Assembly (NCBI RefSeq): GCF_026016325.1
Contig: NZ_CP087203.1
Coordinates: forward strand, 3,782,001 to 3,846,000
Source: Pseudomonas sp. B21-056
Lineage (GTDB): Bacteria; Pseudomonadota; Gammaproteobacteria; Pseudomonadales; Pseudomonadaceae
Direction: 5' to 3'
Length of the DNA stretch: 64,000 bases
Shown: piece after piece, positions 1 to 9,620 of the stretch
How the letters are laid out: each line of letters opens with the position of its first letter
Numbering within the stretch: the stretch's first letter is position 1
The notes under the pieces: generated by a model
Seen by the model: the letters and a program-made list of their open reading frames with translations, nothing else
Told to the model about the DNA's origin: nothing
The model's database searches: none
Position numbers and translations under genes: made by a program

Positions 1-1151
1 TCACGCTGCCGCGCGGGTGGCAGCGTATCGAGAAAGGCTTCCAGCTTCTGCGGTGCGTGCGCCTGGTAGAAACCCACCAGCGCTTGTGTCACAGGCGCGC
101 TTGCCGGTTGCAATCGGTGCGCCCGCAACAGCAGAGCCTCGGCGGCAATGTCATCAGCCTTGGCCTGGGCAACGGTAGACAGCCGGACCAACGCCCAGGG
201 ATCGTTCGGTTTCACTCTACCGGCCCGCTTGTAGGCTTTCTCGGCACCGACCAGGTCTTTGCGCCGCATGGCCTGATCACCCTGGCGCAACAGACTCCAG
301 TAAGGGTCGACGTACGGCGGCGGCTTCACCGTGACCCGCCACGCCGGATCGGCAATTCGCTGTTGCTGGAGCTGTAGTTGCCCGGTGGCTTTGTTCCTGA
401 GGGATGAATCAGGGTAGCGAGCGAGAAAATCCTGCCAACCCTTCACGCCCGCGGGGCTGACCGGTTGACGACTCAGGTAGTTGTATTCTTGCTCGGCAGC
501 GGTATTGCTCGCCGACGGATCATTCGCCAGGCGGTGCAGGATCGCCAGGCCCTCGGCGTCCTTTTTCTGCTCGAACAGCAGATTGGCCAGCACCACTTGC
601 AGCCCTGCGTTCCCCGGATACTGACGGTCCAGTACCCGCAACTGTTCGATGGCCGTTGTCTGCTGACCAGCCACGGCGCCGCGGGCCCGCCAATATTCCA
701 GGGCACTGCCAAGGTCCGGCGGGGCATCGCCGAAGAGTTGTCGATACACCCCGACGGCGTCTTGCGCTTTCCCCGCTTCCGCCAGCGCCCGTGCCTGATG
801 CAAGTCTTTCTGCCCGTTGGCGCTTTGCAGTTTCATCAGGCTTCGTGCCTGGACCCACTCCGGAGAGTCCGGCGCCTGACGCTGCAATCTTTCCAGCAAC
901 AGCCCGGCCCGCGCCTGATCATTTTGCAGCAGGGCCTGGCGGATCCCGGCGACCAGCACGGGTGGCAGGTCGGGGGCGATCAGGTTCAGCCGTGCCAATG
1001 CATCCCGCACCAGGTCTTCGCGATACAGTGCTTCGCCGACGCGCATCTGCTCCAGGAACCGCTGTTGCTGATCGACCTGGCCTGCCGCCTGGCCCAACGC
1101 TGGGCCGCACAGGCAACCCAGCAACAACGCCCATCCACTTATTTTTTGCAT
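1..1151 (-). CDS. bcsC: Cellulose synthase complex outer-membrane subunit BcsC, N-terminal part (runs off the window)
   Basis: The open frame starts at ATG 1149-1151 and continues past base 1, so only about 383 N-terminal residues are visible. It begins MQKISGWALLLGCLCGPALG, a typical signal peptide, followed by helical, Ala/Leu/Gln-rich repeats of TPR character (for example DLVGAEKAYKRAGRVKPNDP). In the family, periplasmic TPRs bind the nascent glucan and a C-terminal beta-barrel exports it; the barrel lies outside this window. The start overlaps the end of bcsZ by 13 bases, so it is the last visible gene of the operon. Identity rests on the TPR pattern plus position after bcsA-bcsB-bcsZ. 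Confidence 0.88.
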   Translation of the reverse strand, partial: MQKISGWALLLGCLCGPALGQAAGQVDQQQRFLEQMRVGEALYREDLVRDALARLNLIAPDLPPVLVAGIRQALLQNDQARAGLLLERLQRQAPDSPEWVQARSLMKLQSANGQKDLHQARALAEAGKAQDAVGVYRQLFGDAPPDLGSALEYWRARGAVAGQQTTAIEQLRVLDRQYPGNAGLQVVLANLLFEQKKDAEGLAILHRLANDPSASNTAAEQEYNYLSRQPVSPAGVKGWQDFLARYPDSSLRNKATGQLQLQQQRIADPAWRVTVKPPPYVDPYWSLLRQGDQAMRRKDLVGAEKAYKRAGRVKPNDPWALVRLSTVAQAKADDIAAEALLLRAHRLQPASAPVTQALVGFYQAHAPQKLEAFLDTLPPARQR

Positions 1152-2248
1152 GCAGGGGCCCAAACCGGTAGCAACCGTCCGTTCTTGTCAAAGCGATAGC
1201 GCCGCTCATCCCAGCCCTGGCCGAACAGCAGCAGCGAGCGGTTGTAATACGCGTCGGGCGCGGGCGGTTCCTGACGCAGCCGCTCACGCTGCACCTTCAA
1301 GGTATCTGCACCGTCAGGTGCACTGGCAAGCAGGGGCAACAGTGCCGCCGAGAAACCCACCGGGCCTTTGCCGGTGTCGGCGCCGCTCTGGGTGTCGAGC
1401 AGTTCCGGCACCGCCCCCCGGCGAGCGGTCAGGTCTGCCATGGGTTGGAAATGCTTGAGCAACCCGGCCCGGCCCGGTGCATCCTCGGCGAGCATGCCGA
1501 GCCACAGATAAACCCTGATCGCGTCGTAGCTGCCCTTGGGCCCCGTCACGTTATCGACGGCCCAGCCCTGCCCGCGTCGCCACAGTAACCAGTCGGGGGC
1601 CAGACCCTGGGGCGAGCCTTGCGTCAGCAACCGTTGAGCATTCTCCGCAAGCTGGCCCCAGACCGGCGCCACCTGGGCAAAACGCGCCAGCAGTTGCGGT
1701 GGCAGGTAGCTGGGATTCAGGCGCCAGGTGTCGGCACTGTCGAAACCCTGCCCTCCCGGCAGCAGCATCAGGCCAAGGCCCGGCAGTTGGCGCACGCTCT
1801 GCGCCGCGCTGAGCCAGAGCATATCGAGCCCCAGCTTTTCATACTCGGGTCGACGCCATAGCCTTCCGGCTTCCAACAGGCTGTAGGCGATCCACAGATC
1901 GGCATCGCTGGCATTGTTGGGGTCGAGCACTTGCCAGCGCCCATCCTTGTCACGCCCCCATTGCCAGGCCGGCAACTGGCGAGCCAGGTCACCGCCGGCC
2001 AGATTGTCCCGGGTCCAGCGCAGCAACCGGGCGAAGGTCGCCCGATCATTGGCCAACAACGCAAAGAACAGGCCGTAGCTCTGCCCTTCCGAGGTCGTGA
2101 CCTGCTGCTCGGTGGACGCATCGATCACGCGGCCGTCAGGGCTCAGCAACGCCTGCTTGTAGCTTTCCCAGGCCGGCCAGCCACACTGCGCCGCGCTTGC
2201 CGGGCCGACGATACTCAGCGTCAACAGCAGCACCACGAAACCCTTCAT
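1139..2248 (-). CDS. bcsZ: Periplasmic endo-1,4-beta-glucanase BcsZ (GH8)
   Basis: A 369-residue secreted glycoside hydrolase family 8 protein. The signal peptide MKGFVVLLLTLSIVGPASAA is followed by WESYKQALLSPDGRVID and the GH8 stretch TSEGQSYGLFFALLANDR, where the first E is the expected general acid. WQWGRDKDGRWQVLDPNNAS and DADLWIAYSLLEAGRLW are also characteristic. In cellulose operons this enzyme trims or untangles glucan in the periplasm and is needed for normal export. An ATG at 2257 overlaps the bcsB stop (ATGA), but an AGGA lies 9 bases before the ATG at 2248, which I chose; the difference is three residues. Translationally coupled between bcsB and bcsC. Confidence 0.93.
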   Translation of the reverse strand: MKGFVVLLLTLSIVGPASAAQCGWPAWESYKQALLSPDGRVIDASTEQQVTTSEGQSYGLFFALLANDRATFARLLRWTRDNLAGGDLARQLPAWQWGRDKDGRWQVLDPNNASDADLWIAYSLLEAGRLWRRPEYEKLGLDMLWLSAAQSVRQLPGLGLMLLPGGQGFDSADTWRLNPSYLPPQLLARFAQVAPVWGQLAENAQRLLTQGSPQGLAPDWLLWRRGQGWAVDNVTGPKGSYDAIRVYLWLGMLAEDAPGRAGLLKHFQPMADLTARRGAVPELLDTQSGADTGKGPVGFSAALLPLLASAPDGADTLKVQRERLRQEPPAPDAYYNRSLLLFGQGWDERRYRFDKNGRLLPVWAPACKK

Positions 2249-2253
2249 CCGGA

Positions 2254-4518
2254 TCATTCCTGGCCCATCAATCGCCGCCGGGCGATCCAGCTCAGCGAGC
2301 GCCACAACATGAAGGCGATGAGCAACACAATCAGCACCACCGTGGCCGCCAGCAACACCGGATGCTCGGAAAGGTGGAACCAGAGCAACAACCACCAGGG
2401 CAGATGCCCGACGAAGTACTGCTCGCCGACCTGGCGGCTTTCCACGCCACTGCTGCGCACCAGGGCCACGGAGCCTGCTACGTCAGCCATTTTCCGGCTG
2501 TCCGCGAGGGTGTCGCGCAGCAGTTGGTAATCGCCGTCACTGTTGGCCAGCAGCGCGACAATGCTGCGCTGCTCATGGAACGGCGACTTGAGGCCGACGA
2601 ACGCGGCAATCGGCGCCTGAGCCGAGACCTCGACCCGATGGGCCGCCTGGTTGCGAATATCATTGAGCTGCCCGGCACGCACCGAGGAACCGTTGAGCGT
2701 CTGGCTGGAAGGCTCCAGCAACCAGTCCTTGAGGTGATCGAGCATCAGGTTCACGTCCGGACTGTCGCCGACACCCGCGCCCATCGCCCCCAACACCAGC
2801 AGGTCGGCATCCGTCCGGGCCGCCAGGCTCCAATCGGAGGACAACTGCAGGTTCAGCGCCGGCACCCCCGAACGCGCGCTGATCGTTGCCAGGGCTTCGA
2901 GCAAGGTGCTGATTTGCGCCGCACTGGCCTGGGCCGGCAGCATGACCAGGGTTTCCGACAGATCAGCCATGCGGCTGAACGGAAAACCGCTGCGGGCAAA
3001 AGCCTTCAGGTCCGGCATGGCGATGAAGTGGTGGAAACCGGACAGATCGATGGTCGAGGCCTCATCGATGGCCGCCCGGTTGCTGGCCGGCAGGGTCGTC
3101 TGGCAATGGTCGCGTTGAGCACTGCCCAAAGTGCTGGCAAAGTTGAAATCAAAGCGCAGGTTGTTGCGCTCGCCGACTTTCAGTGCAGGAACCAACACCT
3201 CCTCTTCAGGATTGGCCGGGTCAGTGGAGAGCACTGCCAGCCTGAGCTTCTGCAACTTCGAACCATCGCTGCCCGGCAGCGGCAAGCTGCTGATGAATTG
3301 ATTATTGAGGTTGATGTTCAGCCGTGATTCATCGGTGACCAGGCTGGGGGTATAGCGATAGTTGAGCTGCACAGGGATGCCCTGGCTGCGCCAGACGAAC
3401 AGATCCGGCGGCAGGTTCAGGTCGAGGTTGATCGGTGCCGGCCGCAGCCCGCTCGTCTGCAACTGCTCGGGATAGCTGATCAGCTCGGCAAAACGAACCG
3501 CACGGTCGGTACGAATCCAGTTGGGCGCATCGTAGGGTTGCCGTGGCCTGAGTTGCTGGACCTTGTCCACCGTTACCCGTGAGCCCCGCAACAGATCCCC
3601 GCCCAACGCCAACGCACGGGCCGCGACGAGCAAGTCCTCATCGTCGCGACCGAGCACCAGCAATACCTTGCTGTAAGGCGCCTGCGGATTGTCAATCATC
3701 TGCAGCACCGGTGCCTGGACCTTGGGGAACCGCTCCAGGTCAGCCAGGAAGGGCGGACGATGGTCGTTGGTGGCAAACACAATGGCAGGCGTGGCCGGAT
3801 CCGCCCCTTCGCTGTCGGGCAGACGATCGAACAGCACCGGGAAACGCATCCCGCGCCAATCGGCCCGGCTACCGAAATAAGAGGCCAGGACGCCCGCCGC
3901 CCGTTGCTCACCCAGGGTTGGCGACGCAGCGAAAACCATGCTCACCATCTGCTTGCCCTGCCCCCGGGTGTCGGAGAATGGCAAGGGGAAATAGGCCAGG
4001 TCGTTCTGCAGCGACAACGCTTGCTCGCGTAACTCGATCTCACTGCGTTCGCCGACATTGACCCACAGCGCATTGTTGGCCGGATCTTCGCAGACATCGG
4101 TGTAGTGACCGACAAACTCCAGGCGTACCCGGTTGAAGTCCGTGATCAAACGTGGATCGAGGGCCACCTGGCGCAATGTCTTGAGCCCGAGCTGTTCCTT
4201 CTCGATGGGCAGCACGCTGACGAGCACGTCATTGAGGTAGACCCGCAGGTGCGACAGCACCGGCAGCAATGCCGGCGACGGGGTGTACTCCAACCGCAAC
4301 GTGGCATCACTGGCGATCCGGTCACGGCGCAACGAGAACTCGATCTGCTCGCTGTCGAGAATACCCAGCAGCAGCCTGTCGTTGTCGTGACCCAGTTGCC
4401 CGAAACTGTAGGTGTTACTCCAGCTGGGGGGTACGTCGAGGCCTTGCGCCTGGGCGCCAGCGCCGACGATCAGGAGCGCCACGCCGGCAACCAGGGATCT
4501 ACTGAAATAGCGACTCAT
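2254..4518 (-). CDS. bcsB: Cellulose synthase regulatory/periplasmic subunit BcsB
   Basis: A 754-residue protein with signal peptide MSRYFSRSLVAGVALLIVGA, a long periplasmic carbohydrate-binding/flavodoxin-like region, and one C-terminal membrane anchor (HPVLLAATVVLIVLLIAFML) ending RRRLMGQE. In the family it forms the periplasmic half of the synthase with BcsA and guides the glucan across the inner membrane; the tail anchor is required for BcsA activity. The ATG overlaps the bcsA stop as ATGA (4515-4518), which fixes the start. Stretches such as SFGQLGHDNDRLLLG and LFVWRSQGIPVQLNYRYTP are typical of gammaproteobacterial BcsB. Confidence 0.95.
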   Translation of the reverse strand: MSRYFSRSLVAGVALLIVGAGAQAQGLDVPPSWSNTYSFGQLGHDNDRLLLGILDSEQIEFSLRRDRIASDATLRLEYTPSPALLPVLSHLRVYLNDVLVSVLPIEKEQLGLKTLRQVALDPRLITDFNRVRLEFVGHYTDVCEDPANNALWVNVGERSEIELREQALSLQNDLAYFPLPFSDTRGQGKQMVSMVFAASPTLGEQRAAGVLASYFGSRADWRGMRFPVLFDRLPDSEGADPATPAIVFATNDHRPPFLADLERFPKVQAPVLQMIDNPQAPYSKVLLVLGRDDEDLLVAARALALGGDLLRGSRVTVDKVQQLRPRQPYDAPNWIRTDRAVRFAELISYPEQLQTSGLRPAPINLDLNLPPDLFVWRSQGIPVQLNYRYTPSLVTDESRLNINLNNQFISSLPLPGSDGSKLQKLRLAVLSTDPANPEEEVLVPALKVGERNNLRFDFNFASTLGSAQRDHCQTTLPASNRAAIDEASTIDLSGFHHFIAMPDLKAFARSGFPFSRMADLSETLVMLPAQASAAQISTLLEALATISARSGVPALNLQLSSDWSLAARTDADLLVLGAMGAGVGDSPDVNLMLDHLKDWLLEPSSQTLNGSSVRAGQLNDIRNQAAHRVEVSAQAPIAAFVGLKSPFHEQRSIVALLANSDGDYQLLRDTLADSRKMADVAGSVALVRSSGVESRQVGEQYFVGHLPWWLLLWFHLSEHPVLLAATVVLIVLLIAFMLWRSLSWIARRRLMGQE

Positions 4519-7106
4519 AGGGGACTCAATGACCGTGAAGAAGATGGAAAGAACGAGGACGGCATCCGTGGCAGGTAACTCAACAGCCACCCCACCAGCC
4601 GCAGGGGTGGACCAGCGATGCGCCGGACCCACGACGGCAGATATTCGTAGAGTTGGAAGTAGCCTTTGGCACCCAACTTGAAGATATCGATCAGGCTATA
4701 CAGCGGCCTGTCCGGGACATAGTTCTCGCCCCAGTTCAACCAGGCATCGGCGCGGGCGAAGGTGCATTGCACGAAATCGATTTTCTGGCGGGTGGACAAC
4801 TCGGCGAAGTTGATGCCGATGAATTGCTTGTGGCTGCGGCTGACCTGGCCGGAAAACAGGAACTCGCGGGAGTCTCGCTGCATCAGCAAGCCGATACGCC
4901 CGCCGACCGGCAGCGACAACGGCACATCGACCTGCACGCCGACACCGCCATCGGAATAGTCGAGCAACGTGCCCGGATAGCAATGACCACTCTCCAGGCG
5001 TACCGACACCGGCAACCGGGTCTGCACGCGATGGGTCTGGCGTACCTGGCGGACTTCGGCCGCCACCGCCACCGCCGCGCCCAGGATCAACAGGTTGTAG
5101 ATCACCCACAGGGAGCTCACCAGCACCGTACCGACTTCGTTGGCCGGCCCCGTGGAAAAACGCCAGCAGGCAAAAATCAGCCCGAGGATATTCAGGCCCG
5201 CCAGGATCAGATACGGACGAGCGATCTTCCAGTCGAACCGGTCATGCTCCATCAAGCCACCCTTGGAGGTGACATTGAAGGTGCCTTTGTTCGGGCTGAA
5301 CAGTGCCACCGTGGTGGGACGGGCGATGTACCAGGCCAGGACGGTCTCGTAGACCTCGCCCCAGAAGGTCTGCCTGAAGCGACCCTGCATGCGCGAGTTG
5401 GTGAGGCTGGCGTGGACCATCGGCGGCAACACGTACAGCAGGATCATCAGTGCCGGGGCGTAAATGATGTAGGCATGCAGCAGGAGGAAAGCCAACGGGG
5501 CGACCAGGAAGATCAGTCGCGGCAAACCGGCGAGAAAGTGCATCATCGCGTTCGCGTAGCAGATCCGCTGGAACACCGTCAGGCCCTTGCCCAGCAACGG
5601 GTTGTCGGTACGAAAGATCTGCGCCATGCCCCTGGCCCAGCGAATACGCTGGCCGATGTGGGCAGACAGGCTTTCGGTGGCCAGGCCGGCCGCCTGGGGA
5701 ATGCGCACGTAGGCCGAGTTCCATCCCGCACGATGCAGGCGCAAGGCGGTATGGGCGTCCTCGGTGACGGTCTGCGTCGCAAACCCGCCGATTTCATCCA
5801 GCGCCGAACGACGCAATACCGCACAGGAGCCGCAGAAGAACGCGGCGTTCCACATGTCATTGCCGTCCTGGATCAACCCATAGAACAGCTCGCCTTCGTT
5901 CGGCCTGTTGCGAAACACCGCAAGGTTGCGTTCGAAAGGATCGGCCGACAGGAAGTGATGGGGCGTCTGCACCAATGCCAGTTTCGGATCGCGCAGGAAC
6001 CAGCCCACCGTCAGCTGCAGGAACGAGCGAACCGGCATATGGTCGCAATCGAACAGCGCGACCAGTTCGCCGTCTATCTGGCCCAGGGCGTGGTTGAGGT
6101 TGCCGGCCTTGGCATGGCGATTGTCCGGACGAATGATGTAGCCGACCCCGACTTCGGCCGCGAACTGGCGGAAGCTCTCACGCTTGCCGTCGTCGAGGAT
6201 ATGAATGCGCAGTTTTTCCTCCGGCCAGTCGATGCCCATGGCGGCATAGACCGTACCTCGCACCACCGAAAGGTCCTCGTTATAGGTAGGAATCAACAGA
6301 TCGACCGTGGGCCAGCTTCGGCTATCGTCGGGCAACTGCGCCGGCTCGCGGTTCAAGGGCCAGCAGGTCTGGATGTAACCGAAGATCAGCACGATCCAGG
6401 AATAGGTTTCCGCCGCCAGCAGCGCCAGGCCGCACAGCAGGTCCAGGGGCTGGTCCCAGTTCAACGTCGAGGTGAAGCGCCACCACAGGTAGCGGGATGA
6501 GACGATGCTGGACAACACCACCATCAACAGCGTCGCGAAACGCCCCGGGATGCCCCGCACCAGCATGGCCAACCCCCAGAGCAGCAGCCCGAAGACCAGT
6601 TGCTCGAGATAGCCGAATGGTTCAGTGATGCACAACACCGTCAGCAGCACCAATTGCGCGAACATGAAACCGCCCAGCCACCATTGCCGGTGCCGTTCCA
6701 GGCCTTTCCACCAGTGCACCCCCTGGTTCACCCGCGAGTGATCACGGATACGTCGGGCCTGTTGCTCGAGTCCCCTTCTCATCCGGCTGCGCAAGACCCG
6801 ATAGGACGCGACGACACGCGACCACCAGGCCCAGGTGCTCGGGCGTTGCGCCGGCGCGACAGGTCGTATCAGCAGCAGCCAGACGGTTTGCAGGACGTAA
6901 CGCAACGGGTCACCGAGGCTCGGTGTCTTGTCGGCCAACTGTGGATACCAGCGTTGGCGCTGGTCCAGCAGCCGGCGCCAGGCCGCGGACTCCAGGCGCA
7001 ACACCGACCAGGCCAGGGCACTCGACAAGGCGAGGATAAGCGCGACCAACGGCGCGCAACCGTGCTCGTCACGCAACTGCCGGTAAGGAAACCCGCGCGC
7101 GATCAT
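4515..7106 (-). CDS. bcsA: Cellulose synthase catalytic subunit BcsA (UDP-forming) with C-terminal PilZ
   Basis: An 863-residue polytopic membrane glycosyltransferase family 2 enzyme polymerising glucose from UDP-glucose. The processive GT2 signature is complete: PTYNED near residue 268, DCD near 353, TED near 447 and QRIRW near 485. It is followed by membrane helices and a PilZ domain at about 686-785, with an RQTHR (RxxxR) and a DYSDGG motif, so activation by c-di-GMP is expected. The start is the ATG at 7106, which overlaps the bcsQ stop as ATGA; a start further upstream would lie inside bcsQ. A neighbouring diguanylate cyclase gene (15933-17204) is a plausible c-di-GMP source. Confidence 0.97.
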   Translation of the reverse strand: MIARGFPYRQLRDEHGCAPLVALILALSSALAWSVLRLESAAWRRLLDQRQRWYPQLADKTPSLGDPLRYVLQTVWLLLIRPVAPAQRPSTWAWWSRVVASYRVLRSRMRRGLEQQARRIRDHSRVNQGVHWWKGLERHRQWWLGGFMFAQLVLLTVLCITEPFGYLEQLVFGLLLWGLAMLVRGIPGRFATLLMVVLSSIVSSRYLWWRFTSTLNWDQPLDLLCGLALLAAETYSWIVLIFGYIQTCWPLNREPAQLPDDSRSWPTVDLLIPTYNEDLSVVRGTVYAAMGIDWPEEKLRIHILDDGKRESFRQFAAEVGVGYIIRPDNRHAKAGNLNHALGQIDGELVALFDCDHMPVRSFLQLTVGWFLRDPKLALVQTPHHFLSADPFERNLAVFRNRPNEGELFYGLIQDGNDMWNAAFFCGSCAVLRRSALDEIGGFATQTVTEDAHTALRLHRAGWNSAYVRIPQAAGLATESLSAHIGQRIRWARGMAQIFRTDNPLLGKGLTVFQRICYANAMMHFLAGLPRLIFLVAPLAFLLLHAYIIYAPALMILLYVLPPMVHASLTNSRMQGRFRQTFWGEVYETVLAWYIARPTTVALFSPNKGTFNVTSKGGLMEHDRFDWKIARPYLILAGLNILGLIFACWRFSTGPANEVGTVLVSSLWVIYNLLILGAAVAVAAEVRQVRQTHRVQTRLPVSVRLESGHCYPGTLLDYSDGGVGVQVDVPLSLPVGGRIGLLMQRDSREFLFSGQVSRSHKQFIGINFAELSTRQKIDFVQCTFARADAWLNWGENYVPDRPLYSLIDIFKLGAKGYFQLYEYLPSWVRRIAGPPLRLVGWLLSYLPRMPSSFFPSSSRSLSPL

Positions 7107-7825
7107 GCCGGCGCCCCTTGCCGGCTCTGGCACCAGACCGCCAGGCTGAGCACGTCCTGGGCCACCAGGCTGCGAGGCGCATAACGGCCCACCGGCTGCT
7201 TGCAGGCCAGCGCCTCGCGCATCGCTTCGTCACTGTGTACGGTCACCGGCAACAGCCGCCCATCATAGTGCTGGCGCCAGAGCAACATCAGGTCGCGCTG
7301 GATCTGGCTGGCCGGATCAAAACGATTGAGCAACAGGTAATCCGTGCGTTCTTCCTGCTGTTGCAGCAGGACATGGCAGGCCGCATCGGCTTCGATCACC
7401 TGAATCTGCAACTGGCAGGACACCGCACTTTCATGCCTGAACGAGGGCTGGGGCAGATCGAACAGAATCCAGTCGAAATTCGCCGCCAGGGCGCTGATGC
7501 GGCGGGCCCAGAGCCCGGGCTGCTGGCGAAGCTCCTGCTCCATCTGCTGTTGCTCGGCCCTGACAACACGACCGTAGGGCAACAGACTCAAGTGCGGCGC
7601 GACCTCCCAGAACTCGCCCTTCCAGTCCTGGCCGTCAAGCCAGGCCCGCGCCCAGCCGCCGGTTTGCGCGACCGCCAGGTTGAAATGCAGGCGCAGCAGG
7701 TTGTCCGGACACATATCCACCAGCAGTACACGCTGTTCCAGGGTATGCAGAGCGTATCCCAGCGCCGCCAGCAATGAGCTGCTGCCAGTGCCGCCGCGCA
7801 CCCCGTGCAAGCCCAGGGTAATCAC
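7103..7825 (-). CDS. bcsQ: Cellulose biosynthesis ATPase BcsQ (ParA/MinD family)
   Basis: A 240-residue P-loop protein. The deviant Walker A is at residues 6-20 (LHGVRGGTGSSSLLAAL) and a switch-like VLLVDMCPDN follows; further on is DWILFDLPQPS. In E. coli BcsQ pairs with BcsR to support synthase assembly and polar localisation. The start codon appears to be GTG (7823-7825), overlapping the bcsR stop as GTGA. The P-loop ends GTGSSS rather than the usual GVGKTT, so the signature lysine is replaced; this is worth noting when inferring ATPase activity. Confidence 0.9.
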   Translation of the reverse strand: MITLGLHGVRGGTGSSSLLAALGYALHTLEQRVLLVDMCPDNLLRLHFNLAVAQTGGWARAWLDGQDWKGEFWEVAPHLSLLPYGRVVRAEQQQMEQELRQQPGLWARRISALAANFDWILFDLPQPSFRHESAVSCQLQIQVIEADAACHVLLQQQEERTDYLLLNRFDPASQIQRDLMLLWRQHYDGRLLPVTVHSDEAMREALACKQPVGRYAPRSLVAQDVLSLAVWCQSRQGAPA

Positions 7826-8046
7826 GCGCTCACCTGGGCTTCATCCGGCTGTGCCGGTGCCGCTTGCACGCTGGGTAATGGTTGCGCCTGCTCGAACTCG
7901 GCGAGCAGAGGCCAGCGCTGCAAGGCACGTCGCAATGCCCTCTGAACCGATACATCAATGTATTTCAGGGCCGGCAATTGCAACTCGGCCTTCAACCGGG
8001 CGATGTCATCGGCCCGCTCCGAGCGCATCGAGTATCGGGTAGTCAT
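7822..8046 (-). CDS. bcsR: Cellulose biosynthesis protein BcsR
   Basis: A 74-residue small cytoplasmic protein starting MTTRYSMRSERADDIARLKA. The family hallmark is the pair of segments around ALKYIDVS and RWPLLAEF, the latter matching E. coli BcsR. The ATG at 8046 overlaps the bcsG stop (ATGA), so the short start is preferred over longer frames. In E. coli BcsR and BcsQ form a complex that, with BcsE, recruits c-di-GMP to the synthase. Confidence 0.88.
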   Translation of the reverse strand: MTTRYSMRSERADDIARLKAELQLPALKYIDVSVQRALRRALQRWPLLAEFEQAQPLPSVQAAPAQPDEAQVSA

Positions 8047-9620
8047 TGGGTCACCGGACGGTAAGGTAGCCACGCGTTTTTCTCCTTGATCCGTACATAA
8101 GGCGTTGCGGCGTAGTCCAGCACGACGCTGCCTTCGCTCTCGGACACCAAAGGGGTTTGCATCAGTTGCGCCAGTAACGGTTGCCAGTCCGGTTGCAGGT
8201 CGTCGGCCCGGGATGGCGCGCTATAGAGTCGGTCGATGATCTGCGCCAGGGCCAGGTAGCTGCTCGTTTCAGTGATGTGCAAAGGCGTGGAGCGAGGATT
8301 ACGTCCCATGCCGATCAGCTTGATGCCGACTGGCACCTGGGTAATTGACGGACTGGGTATCCCATGCATGCCGGGCAACTGCATGCGGTCGCCGCGCAGG
8401 GCCGCGCCGTGATCCGGGACGATCACCACGACCACCCTGCGACCGCTCAGCTCCAGTTGCGCGATAAAGCCATTCAAGTCGTCCAGCAGCGTCTGGGCCC
8501 GCTCCTTGTAGTCGGCGCGACGGGTACCGCCATCGGCCGTCACCATCCGGTTACCCTCGTGCAACGTCAGCGTGTTGTAGAACAGCGCCACCCGCGACTC
8601 GGGCTGCTGTTGCCGGAGCTTCCACCAGAGGTCCAGCACCTCGCCATCGCGCAATATCGGTGAGCCATCCTGACCCGACAGCATGGGCCGCAAATGACTG
8701 AGATTGGTCTCCGGGCCAGGCACCGCGCCCAAGGTCTGCACCGCGTTGAGAAAGCCCTCTTGCTGGCCCGTATGGTTGAGCAGGGTTTCGCCGGTGAATC
8801 CCTGTTTGCCCAGCTCTTCGAACAGCAGGCAGGATTCGTCCGCCGGCGCATAGAGCTGGCGCAGCGGTGTCTGGCCGCAGCCGGCGCGCAGCAGCCGAAG
8901 CGTGGCCGGCACTCGCTCGGAGGCGGCCGAGTTGAAGCGGTCGAACAGCACATCCATCTGCCGCAGCAACGGATGCTCGCGCAGACCGCTGAGTTCCAGA
9001 TCGTCCCAGGCCATGGAGTCGATGTTGATGAACAACAGATCGAAGGGCTGGGCGGCAGCGGTCGACGGGCTGAACGTTACCCGTCGCTCCGCCTGCACGG
9101 CGTAGAACTGCTGGAGGTAGCTGTCGATCGCCGTGTCGGGCCGGCTGACCGTCGGAGTCGACCCCAGCAGGCTGCTGCAGCTCAACCAGACCAGGCCGGC
9201 CAGACTCAACGTGGTCATTCGCAGCCAAGGGTGGATATAGGCATACGCCACCACCAGCACCAACAGCCAGCCACCGAGGTTCCAGTCGATCAGGCGCTCG
9301 GCCAGCGCCAGGAAATGAGCGGAAGAAAAACCCGTCACAGCGGGCCACGCCGTCCACAGACTCAACGAGGGTAGCCAGGTATCACCATAGAGCAGTACCA
9401 CCGCCACCGGCACGGCAATCGAGCGACGCGCAATGGCACCGAAGCGGCTGCCCAGCGGCATCAGCAAAAAGGCCGCGAACAACAGATTGGGCAATACCTG
9501 AAGGTTCAGGTACCCACCCCACTGCAACGCGAACTTGAGCATGAAATATAGGTTCCAGTGGCCCAGGCCGGGCCAGGTCCGCGATACCGTTGCCGGGAGC
9601 TCTGACTCGAATCTACTCAT
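8043..9620 (-). CDS. bcsG: Cellulose phosphoethanolamine transferase BcsG
   Basis: A 525-residue inner-membrane enzyme with about four to five N-terminal membrane helices and a periplasmic alkaline-phosphatase-fold domain. In the family it transfers phosphoethanolamine from phosphatidylethanolamine to cellulose. Visible motifs: FINIDSMAWDDLE (metal/active-site entry), NSAASERVPATLRLLRAGCG containing the nucleophile region, and IVPDHGAALRGDRMQLPG (metal-binding DH near the end). I take the ATG at 9620, which overlaps the bcsF end by 8 bases; a GTG nine bases upstream is possible. With bcsE and bcsF it marks a type-II cellulose operon. Confidence 0.93.
   Translation of the reverse strand: MSRFESELPATVSRTWPGLGHWNLYFMLKFALQWGGYLNLQVLPNLLFAAFLLMPLGSRFGAIARRSIAVPVAVVLLYGDTWLPSLSLWTAWPAVTGFSSAHFLALAERLIDWNLGGWLLVLVVAYAYIHPWLRMTTLSLAGLVWLSCSSLLGSTPTVSRPDTAIDSYLQQFYAVQAERRVTFSPSTAAAQPFDLLFINIDSMAWDDLELSGLREHPLLRQMDVLFDRFNSAASERVPATLRLLRAGCGQTPLRQLYAPADESCLLFEELGKQGFTGETLLNHTGQQEGFLNAVQTLGAVPGPETNLSHLRPMLSGQDGSPILRDGEVLDLWWKLRQQQPESRVALFYNTLTLHEGNRMVTADGGTRRADYKERAQTLLDDLNGFIAQLELSGRRVVVVIVPDHGAALRGDRMQLPGMHGIPSPSITQVPVGIKLIGMGRNPRSTPLHITETSSYLALAQIIDRLYSAPSRADDLQPDWQPLLAQLMQTPLVSESEGSVVLDYAATPYVRIKEKNAWLPYRPVTQ

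Noticed and set aside
4653-6500. 615-codon plus-strand frame opposite bcsA
   Set aside because: bcsA on the minus strand has all catalytic motifs; the antisense frame has no recognisable domain.
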